The position numbers and the translations under genes were made by a program. Shown here piece by piece: positions 43,869 to 51,800 of a DNA stretch of 64,000 nt. Under the pieces are notes generated by a model that had not been told where the DNA came from, ran no database searches, and saw only the letters and a program-made list of their open reading frames with translations. The DNA is from Methylocaldum sp002005105 (GTDB lineage: Bacteria > Pseudomonadota > Gammaproteobacteria > Methylococcales > Methylococcaceae). The stretch lies in NCBI RefSeq assembly GCF_051027545.1, contig NZ_CP194902.1, forward strand, positions 4,898,001-4,962,000. The letters run 5' to 3'. How positions within the stretch are numbered: position 1 is the stretch's first letter; every line of letters begins with the position of its first letter.

Positions 43869-43960
43869 ACCGTAAATTTCAGGAAATTCGGAAAGGTTCA
43901 CCGCCGTCAGGATTTTTTGCCGCGGGATGTCGCGGCGGTCTGAAAAGGGGGCCCCTGCCC
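43869..43960 (-). promoter_or_regulatory. Duplicated 91-bp leader, copy 2 (candidate ECF promoter)
   Basis: Inverted, about 93% identical twin of 37692-37782. Read on the minus strand it keeps GAACC and, 18 bases on, TTTAC. It ends some 60 bp before the VEGG gene start at 43810. After it the two leaders no longer match, so the conserved part is the promoter region itself. Confidence 0.6.
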
Positions 43961-44095
43961 AATAGCCCAATACGGTCCGGCGGTGAGCGGCCAGCCGCGG
44001 ATGCTCACGGCGCGCGTCCCAACGGTCTTAAGATCGGCCAAAGTACCAATTCGATCATGGTTCCATGAAGCCGACGTTCCAAGCCCGCTGAAAAT

Positions 44096-44275
44096 TAGAG
44101 CATTTTCATACCGACTGTATGGGAACTCGCGAGTAGATCGGGAATCCATTCCCGACGCAACGGGTTCGTCGGCAAAGGATTGCCGACCTACGATTGAGTC
44201 GATCTACCCTGGCCGAAGGCGCCAACGACTCCTGCCAGGCCTGTTTCGCCGTACGAGCGAGATGAAAACGCTCTA
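44096..44275 (-). mobile_element. MITE-like element family A, copy 3 (reverse)
   Basis: Ends TAGAGCATTTTCATACC and GATGAAAACGCTCTA, inverted relative to copies 1 and 2, and shorter (180 bp) because it lacks the AATCGCAAACGG insert. Contains the CTTTGCCGACCTAC hairpin. Confidence 0.8.
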
Positions 44276-44374
44276 AGTGCGAACGGCAGAAATGGCCGAA
44301 TTCCGGTCGCCGTGGCCACCCTGAGTGAATGATCGGAACAGGCACGGAGCGACAATCGACAGGCTTAAATGGCG

Positions 44375-44640
44375 GCCGGTGACAGGCGTGTTGGGTCTAC
44401 CCCGGTTACCGACTCGGTAGCCTCGGGCGAATCACGCTCTTCGCTGACGAGCGCCTGCCATTTCTCGTAGGAGGCCGGTTCGAAGCGCTCCAGCGCGAAG
44501 CGTCATTCGCCGGTCCTTATAGGTAACGATCACACGCGCCAAGGCATTGATCAGCGCCACATTGGTGCCAGGGCGCAATTTCAAATGGCAATCGGCTTTC
44601 ACATGCGCCGATTTCACCCAGCCGATAATCCAAGCGGTCG
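44375..44640 (-). pseudogene. Formate dehydrogenase alpha-subunit remnant, frameshifted
   Basis: One frame reads AHVKADCHLKLRPGTNVALI, then NALARVIVTYKD, as in molybdopterin formate dehydrogenases (A-D-x-x-L-x-x-x-P-G-T-x-V-A-L-x-N-A). A second frame continues with FEPASYEKWQALVSEERDSP and EATESVTGV, which match the next part of the same family. A frame slip separates them and no cofactor-binding N-terminal part remains. Confidence 0.7.
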
Positions 44641-44655
44641 AAACTCAAGGAAAAA

Positions 44656-44694
44656 AACAAACGGAGAGGATTCTCGCAGACCCCCTCCGTTTCA
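44656..44694 (-). terminator. Possible rho-independent terminator
   Basis: AAACGGAG and CTCCGTTT are inverted around an 18-base loop, a weak stem about 85 bp after the end of the PD40 gene (44780). Read on the minus strand it is followed by T-rich DNA, but the loop is long. Confidence 0.35.
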
Positions 44695-44779
44695 TATTCA
44701 TAGGCAAACCACCGTCCCTTTGTCCTTTTCGAGAATGCGCCGCTGAGACAGTCTGGTTCTTGATATAGGGCTACAGCAA

Positions 44780-45847
44780 TTACCTGATATTCTTCTGCTT
44801 TGTCCTGCTGCTGGCGAGCAGGTTGGGCGGCGGACCGATCGGCTTGAAGTTCTTCAGCAGAGGAATGTCATCCTTGTTGACCCACCTGAGGTCAAGATCG
44901 TAGGTACCCGGCTGCCCCCAACCTCCAGTGAACTTCTCGCCATCGGGCGTGAAGCTCCAGCACATGTCTTCGCCGGCGGTATTGATGGTATCACCGAGGT
45001 TCAATGGTTCCTGCCATTCACCTTTCGGATTCTGGTATGCGATCCACTCATCATGGCCGCCCCGCGAACCGAGGTCAGGCCGCGTGCTGGTAACGATTAT
45101 GCTCTTGCCGTCCTTTGACAGTCCGGTCCAGTGCAGATGGTCGCGGTACGGCGAATTAATCCTCGGACCGAGGCTCTGCGGCTTCTGCCAGACGCCGTCC
45201 TTCTTCTCAACCTTCCAGATGTCGCTATCTTGCGTTACTCCCGGCTGTTGGTAGCTGAAGTAAATCAGGCTGTCGGAAGCGATGATTGGGCAGTGCTCCT
45301 CGCCAGTCGGCGTATTGATGTGCGGCAGCTCGGGAACTTCGTTCCAGTTTCTGGCCGGCTGCCAGACGCCATCGACTTTTTGAGTGACGTAGAGATCGCC
45401 GGTGGACAGATTACCCGGCTCGTATCTCGTGAAGTAAATGACATTTCCGTCATCGGAGAAACTCGGCTCCAGTTCCCAGGCGGACGTGTTGATGTTCGGC
45501 CCTACAGCGGGATCAACCTCCGGTCCCAAATGGACGGGCTCCTGCCAGGCGCCATTCTCATAGTGGGACATCCAAATGTCGAAATTGTAGGGGGTCCCAG
45601 ACGACTCTACGCTGCCCGGACGGGTGGAGGTAAAGATGGCGGTTTTCCCGTCGGCGCTGTAGGTGATCTCGAAGTCCGCACCAGCCGAGTTGAGCGGTTC
45701 GCCCATACTTTTCGATATTGGCGGAATCGCTTTGGCGCTCTCGTTACCCGGCATGTCCATACCGGGCATCGCATCACAAACCCCGTGCGCCAGGATGAGT
45801 ACCGGCGCCACGGAACAGAGCCTTAGAATAAGGCATTTCTCTTTCAT
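44780..45847 (-). CDS. PD40/WD40-like beta-propeller exported protein
   Basis: A 355-residue protein; ATG at 45847 opens a signal peptide (LRLCSVAPVLILAHGVCDA), while a start 54 bp earlier would place charged residues before it. Repeated D-G-K-x-I/A-I/V-F/Y-F-T-S-x-R-P motifs (SADGKTAIFTSTRPGS, SDDGNVIYFTRYEPGN, SKDGKSIIVTSTRPD) are the TolB-type PD40 blades. A Met-rich N-terminal stretch (MPGMDMPGNES) might bind copper. Function unknown; similar proteins are periplasmic. It is a single gene between two degenerate stretches. Confidence 0.8.
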   Translation of the reverse strand: MKEKCLILRLCSVAPVLILAHGVCDAMPGMDMPGNESAKAIPPISKSMGEPLNSAGADFEITYSADGKTAIFTSTRPGSVESSGTPYNFDIWMSHYENGAWQEPVHLGPEVDPAVGPNINTSAWELEPSFSDDGNVIYFTRYEPGNLSTGDLYVTQKVDGVWQPARNWNEVPELPHINTPTGEEHCPIIASDSLIYFSYQQPGVTQDSDIWKVEKKDGVWQKPQSLGPRINSPYRDHLHWTGLSKDGKSIIVTSTRPDLGSRGGHDEWIAYQNPKGEWQEPLNLGDTINTAGEDMCWSFTPDGEKFTGGWGQPGTYDLDLRWVNKDDIPLLKNFKPIGPPPNLLASSRTKQKNIR

Positions 45848-46334
45848 ACCCCGCCCCGTCATTTCAGATGGATAATACTTCGTACTGTTTTTCATAAACA
45901 AAGCTTATGCTACACCGCATCGCAATTTTTGCGATAAGCCCCTCCTTATCTGTCGTTGCGGCGTCAGATTATGTCTAATGTTTGACGTGGTCAATGAGAA
46001 GTTTCTAATGTTTTAATGTTTGACATGGTCAAGTAGAAAGGGACACCCCAGTCAAGCCGCATTGGCCATTCGGCCATTTATCTCAAATTGATCCGAGCTC
46101 TGATAGCCCGGGTACGAATGCAGCCGCTTGCTCTTCCAGCGCTTTATGATTTCAGGTCGCCACACCTAGCATCCATGTGTGGGGCGGCCGCTTTCCGCAA
46201 AGCTCGCTCGTGCGTGCAGGATCTCGGCGAGAGTCACTGTCGATCATTGCCTCAGCAGCCTGTCGGCTTGTGGACGCGAATGACCACTCCACTCGGTAAC
46301 CCGCCCTTGAATCCGCAGAGTGGCGACCGGTAGC

Positions 46335-46462
46335 TTTGGGCACTGACGACTCGCTCGATTTTGGAAAAGCGGCCGCTCAGGAATGGCGGGCCTTGGAAGG
46401 ACGAATGGCCGTTGAGGCCGAAAACTACCCACCCGAAAACAAACTATCGGAGCTCGTTTGAA
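46335..46462. repeat. Diverged dispersed repeat (ACTCGCTCGATTTT family)
   Basis: Matches 35165-35290 (GGGCACnnACnACTCGCTCG) and 30508-30550 (CGAGCTCCG, TTTGTTTTCG). Located beside the NlpE-like gene. No function seen. Confidence 0.55.
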
Positions 46463-46501
46463 CTTCAATTCTTCGCCAATTGTCCTTTGGCGCAGTATTC
46501 G

Positions 46502-47041
46502 TCAATGGATGTGCATTTCCCGATTGCCGGCCCTGTCGCTCCGTTGCAGCAGATACCTGTCCTGGTCTCCAGGCAATGGCGCCCCGTCGTCGCTTAGATA
46601 GAGCAAAGTGCCTTCATCTTTAATGGCGAGCCGACGCTGAGGGGCCTCTTTGTTGGGGGTCAACAAGACGACACCTTTGGTGTCGTTCCATTCGTATTTT
46701 CCTTTTTCGAAGGACTCTCGGTTTTGCGGCTTTGCGGGTTGGATGACCAAAAGATAGTTGTTCTTGGCATTCAAGGACAGGGTCATTTTCAGACCGTTGC
46801 AATCTTCTTCATGACACGGCAGGTAGCCGTAAAAGACGCCCCGAAATTTGCCTGCCGCTCCCTCGGGGCTGGCATGAGCCGAATGATCCATGGCACCGTG
46901 CTGGCTCTGTTCGCGAGCTTTGAGCGCCTTCTCTTGGATTTCCTTATCGGTTTCTGCCCAAGCGGGGTTAAGCGAGGACAGCAATGCGCCGAAAACAATG
47001 ACTAACACCTTTTGAGTCATTTTCCTGTTCGATGCTTTCAT
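46502..47041 (-). CDS. NlpE-N-like copper-resistance-type protein
   Basis: A 179-residue protein; ATG at 47041 opens a signal peptide (VLVIVFGALLSSLNPAWA), with a poor ribosome site. After a His/Met-rich linker (SQHGAMDHSAHA) the core GVFYGYLPCHEEDCNGLKMT, then LSLNAKNNYLLV and TKGVVLLTPNKE match the NlpE N-terminal beta-barrel (G-x-L-P-C-A-D-C-x-G). In E. coli NlpE this domain binds copper and triggers Cpx. Here the two Cys are four residues apart (C-x4-C). No lipobox is evident. It is about 1 kb from the multicopper oxidase operon. Confidence 0.82.
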   Translation of the reverse strand: MKASNRKMTQKVLVIVFGALLSSLNPAWAETDKEIQEKALKAREQSQHGAMDHSAHASPEGAAGKFRGVFYGYLPCHEEDCNGLKMTLSLNAKNNYLLVIQPAKPQNRESFEKGKYEWNDTKGVVLLTPNKEAPQRRLAIKDEGTLLYLSDDGAPLPGDQDRYLLQRSDRAGNREMHIH

Positions 47042-47123
47042 AAGGGATTTCTCGTGTTCTATGTCCGAAACCAGCGTAGCCCATGAGGCGGATATGCGTG
47101 TGATATTGTACGCCACCGAGGGC

Positions 47124-48176
47124 GTGTTAATTTGACTTCACGTTCTGTCTTGTCGTGTGCCGGCAACTGGAATCGCGTATTCAATGGCGCCTTTGGGAAC
47201 GAACCACCGATTCGGTCTCGAAGAGAGCTGACGCTCGGGAAGGCCGGTATCGGCAGAGGTGAACGCCCGTTGAGGCCGATCTTGAGACGATCGAGGCGAA
47301 TCTTGAGCACGGGCGAAAGGGGGGCAGTTCTTACATTCCAACACAGTTAACCGCTTCGAAACCAAACAAGGGACAAATTGTACGTGCCAGGGTAATTTTT
47401 CACAGACGAATCCTTGTCGGAGCGTGCACGCTCCGGCACAAGATACCTATCGCCTAATACAAACGGACCCCGGCTTAACGTATATCCAGAAGATTCACTT
47501 CGTAGCAAGGCTCATGGCTAGCAAATAATACACATGGCTTGATTTTGCAGGACTGGCTTCCTCCCAGGTAAGAGGAATGAATTTGAGAGTTTGAGTGCCG
47601 GATCAGTTCTTTGGTTGAAGACCTAAAAGACTCGCCCGGATATTTCGTCAGACTTTATATTTTGCCGACAAAATCTCGTAGCCGTTCTACTTTATTGCTC
47701 AAATTGGTTTTGTGATGTGCTGAAAAGGATTTGTTGTGTCGTATGAAATACATTGCGCCTTCAGCACAGAGTGGACGGCAACCTTGCAAGCAGTGATTGG
47801 CAATAACCCGTTGATGAATAAGCGCCGTATAACCTTTCGACAGAGGGAATCGAAAATATAACCGGTTTTATGTAACCCAAATCGAGTCGATTCAAATTCA
47901 TGCCGATTATCTCGAACCACGGGTTATCGAAAACTTCTTTGAATTGGCCGCCTCTCTAGAAATTCTGCCTCAAATGCGGCTGAATATCGGCACCAGAGAT
48001 GCTGGCGTTGAAGAGTATTAAGAACTTCTTTTTCAATACTATTAATCAGTTCAAGGTTTAACTTGACAGCATAGGCATACCCGAGCGGAGAATAGCGGGA
48101 AAACATCCTGGATTGCGGATAAACAGTTTGCTCACGCCCTTAACAACACCGTAATAACAAAAAATGAGGAGGCGCC
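47124..48176. other. AT-richer gene-poor stretch upstream of the multicopper oxidase operon
   Basis: No recognisable gene. Two short minus-strand frames (47699-47920; 47924-48106) have no clear ribosome site; the second (SRYSPLGYAYAVKLNLELIN) looks protein-like and may be the remnant of an unknown gene. Part 47205-47290 is a copy of the dispersed repeat. The promoter for the operon at 48177 should lie in the last 150 bp. Confidence 0.5.
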
Positions 48177-48866
48177 ATGTCCTTTCCAGCCGATAACAAC
48201 ATCTTTCAAAAGGGCACATTCGAAGGTTTCGCCGTCCGCGGGCGAGCGCGAGTGGATCGGGATTTTCGACATGCTTGGGAAAACCGCTCGGTGTCGCCCG
48301 GACTTGGTAAGCATTTCGCCATCCTCGACGATCCGAATCTTATCGATCTCTCCAACGGAACCCGCCTGCCGCCCAGCCAAATACTGTCATCCGATCTGAC
48401 CGCGCCAGCCAGCCGTGATCCACTGGACACCTCGGACCTTGATTTCATCGATCTGCTGTCGCAGAAAACGCGCGGCATCGACGGCGCCAGTCTTGCGGTG
48501 GAGGGCATCAGCCTCAAGCCCGGCGAAGGCATCATGACGCGCTGGAATTTTCTGGTTTACGACCAGCGCGACGATATCAACGACTTTGCCTTGGCCGAAT
48601 TGATCGACGAGCAAACCGGACAGACGATTGAACAAAAACTCCTGGTGCAAAGCCAAGGTTTGAAGAGTCCCGACGGCTCGATCCGCTGGTCGAGCGGCTG
48701 GATGCCTTATTCCTGGAAAACGTCGAGCTCCGTGCGCGTGACGTTTCGCATCGTCGTCAGCAACGGCTACACCTTCAATCCCCTGTCCGGCCCCGATCCC
48801 TTGCAGAGAGTGCAAGGGCGAGCGTTCCCCAGCGGGTTGCTGGTAGACGGAATTTGGTTGATTTAG
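48177..48866 (+). CDS. Protein of unknown function, operon partner of the MnxG-like oxidase
   Basis: A 229-residue protein with ribosome site GAGGAGG (6 bp before the ATG) and no signal peptide. It ends 13 bp before the large oxidase, on the same strand, so they are co-transcribed. The sequence is beta-rich, with LDPNLIDLSNGTRLPPSQIL, TRWNFLVYDQRDDIND, SIRWSSGWMPYSWKT and a Gly-Pro-rich end. I do not recognise it. Partner proteins of Mn-oxidase complexes (MnxE/F) are much smaller and have His/Met clusters, which this one lacks. It could be an assembly or secretion partner. Confidence 0.7.
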   Translation: MSFPADNNIFQKGTFEGFAVRGRARVDRDFRHAWENRSVSPGLGKHFAILDDPNLIDLSNGTRLPPSQILSSDLTAPASRDPLDTSDLDFIDLLSQKTRGIDGASLAVEGISLKPGEGIMTRWNFLVYDQRDDINDFALAELIDEQTGQTIEQKLLVQSQGLKSPDGSIRWSSGWMPYSWKTSSSVRVTFRIVVSNGYTFNPLSGPDPLQRVQGRAFPSGLLVDGIWLI

Positions 48867-48879
48867 GGGGGATGCCGTC

Positions 48880-51800
48880 ATGAAAGTCGGACGCGTTATC
48901 ACAATTTTCGCTCTCATCCTGACCACCCTCGCGGGTGTCGGTTGCCGCCCCGCGAAAGACAACGGCGGGGACGCCCGTCACACCCGAGTCATCCACGCCG
49001 ATGTCGTCGCAATCGAGCACGATATCCAGTACAACCGCTTCGGTTCCCACAACCCCTACGGCATGATTTACGCCCTTGAGCGCGATGTGGAAAGCAGCGA
49101 TGGACAGCCCGAACTGCGGCCGGGCAAGGTCAGGCTGAAGTCGGTCAAGCGGGCCCGGCCTTTGGCACTTAGGGCGCACAAGGGAGACATTCTCGAAGTG
49201 ACCTTCACCAATTTGCTGAGCCCCGAACGGCCCAAGCGACATCCCGACGATATCGAGGAAGAGGCGATCGAGGAAAAAGGCCATGCGGCCAACCAGGTCG
49301 TATCGGCGCATCGGACTGATTCCGACCCGTGCGCGCCAGCCGGCACGCCGCCGCCGCACGGGAATACCCCAACCACCCGCTGCGCCTCCATCGCACTTTC
49401 GGGTCTGCGGGTCGAAGCCGATGGCCACGATCCTGCCGCAACCGGTTTGCAGGGCATTCCTCCGGGGGCCACAATCACCTACCGTTGGCGCGCCGAGCGC
49501 GAGGGCACCTTTTTGTTCGCCAGTCTCGCCGCGCCGTCCGGGGGCGAAGGCGACGGCGGCTCGCTGGTACACGGCCTGTTCGGCACGGTGACGGTGGAAC
49601 CGGAACGCAGCACCTGGTATCGCAGCGCGGTCCGCGCCGACGAACTCAAGGAAGCGAAACGGCAGGCCAAGGCACCCGCGCTGATCGAGTATGAAGCGCT
49701 CGACGAGCACGGCGATCCCGTCCTGAACCTGCTCAAGCCGCTTGGCAACGACCGGTTCGAACTGATCCACAGTCCCTTGGACGCCATCATCGTCGATCAC
49801 GACAGCGGCAAGAGCGGCCGCGAATTCACGGTCACCTTCCATGATGAACTGAAGACCGTCTATCCCGAGGACTTCCGCATTCTCGCCACCAACCCGCAAT
49901 TGGCGGGGGTGCGAGACGGATTTGCCATCAACTACGGCGCGAGCGGCATGGGCACCATCTTGTTGGCCAACCGCCTGGGCAAAGGACCGGCCAAGGATTG
50001 CGTCGACTGCCTTTACGAAGAATTTTTCCTGCAATCCTGGGCAAACGGCGATCCCGCGCTGCTGCCTCAGTACGAGGACGATCCGTCCAACGTCCATCAC
50101 AGCTATCTCGGCGATCCCGTGCTGTTCCGCAACTCGCACGCCGGCCCGAAGGAAACCCATGTGTTCCACCTGCATGCACATCAATGGGAATCCAGTCGAA
50201 GCGGGTATTCCAATTATCTCGATTCGCAGACCATCGCACCGCAACAAAGCTTTGCCTACGCCATCGCGCACGAGGCCAGCGGCAACCGCAATCTGGCGCC
50301 GGGCGATTCGATCTTCCACTGTCATCTCTACCCGCATTTCGCTCAAGGCATGTGGGGGTTGTGGCGCGTCCACGACGTTTTCGAGGACGGCACGCGCCGT
50401 CTGCCCGATGGAGAACGGGGACCCGGCACCGATCCGAGAACCGGCGTCGCCACGGGCGGCACCCCTATTCCGGCAGTGATTCCCTTGCCTGAGCTCGCCA
50501 TCGCGCCCGCTCCGACTTATGCGGAAGATCCCGATCCGAGCAAGCGCATAGCCCAATCCTTTCCAGGCTTCCCTTTTTACATTCCCGGTCAGGCCGGACA
50601 CCGTGCGCCGCAGCCTCCGCTCGACATCGTCGAAAACGGCGGTCTTGGGCGGCACCTTGTAACCGGCGGCGAGCGGGAATTCAACGGCGGGCGAACCGCC
50701 GCGGAACAGTTGGCGAACGCCGACATGACCGCGCATATCACCCGCGCGAATCTAATTCTGTTGCCCGAAGCGGGCACCGCATTGGAAAAAGCGGCGATGG
50801 CTTTCCATGAACACGCCGCCGGTTACCCGAGCCGGACGCCGGAGGGCCGGGATGCGGTATTCCGGGTCAACGGCAAAGCGCGGCGGCCCGGCGCGCCTTT
50901 CGCCGACCCGTGCGGCGAGGATCCCACGGCGCCGATTCGGCGTTACCGCGCTTCGGTGATCGATCTGGACATTCAAACCAACGAACACGGCTGGCATGAC
51001 CCGCAGTCACGCATCAATGTTCTGGACCGGGACGTTGCTCGTTACGAAGGCAAAAAAACCGCCGCGGCCGAGCCATTCTTCTTCCGTGTGGAATCGGGCG
51101 AGTGCGTGGAGTTCCTGCATACCAACCGTGCCGGTGCCACGGTGAGACGCGACGATTTCCAGGTCGCCACGCCTACCGACACCATCGGTCAACACATCCA
51201 TCTGGTCAAATTCGATGTCCTCGCTGCGGACGGCTCGGGCAACGGCTTCAATTACGAGGATGGCACACTGGCCTGGGAAGCGATCAAGGAGCTGTCCGAA
51301 GCCAGCCGCTTCGGCGTGGTGAAGGATCACCTCGGCCAAATCAAGCCTAAGCCTCGCGCCAAGACCAACAAGCAGGGCCGTCCGGTGTTTCAGACCACCA
51401 TCCAGCGCTGGTGGGCGGATGCCCACGACCATAAGGACGGCGACGGCACGCTGGGCACGGTATTCACGCACGATCACTTCGCGCCGTCCTCGATTCAGCA
51501 TCACGGGTTTTACAACGCCATGCTGGTCGAACCCAAGGGCTCGGTTTGGCGTACCCCGGACGGTACCGACATGAAAACGGGCAAGCGGCGATTACCCGGC
51601 GGAAATGAGCAGAACGTCGCCGGCGCCAGCCGCGATATTGCCTGCCGCGCCCCCGTCACCGAACCGGAGCGTACATGCCGCGAATCTTTCGCGGTCGGCT
51701 CGCGCGGCATGGTGGTCAAGGCGGAAGCCAGGGAAAAGCATCCCGACACGCGCGAATTCGCCCTGGCCATCGCCGATTTCGCGTTGCTCTACGATGCCGG

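Noticed and set aside
48775..50736. 653-codon minus-strand frame opposite the multicopper oxidase
   Set aside because: Antisense shadow of a 5-kb GC-rich gene; no known motif. The plus strand has copper motifs in frame.
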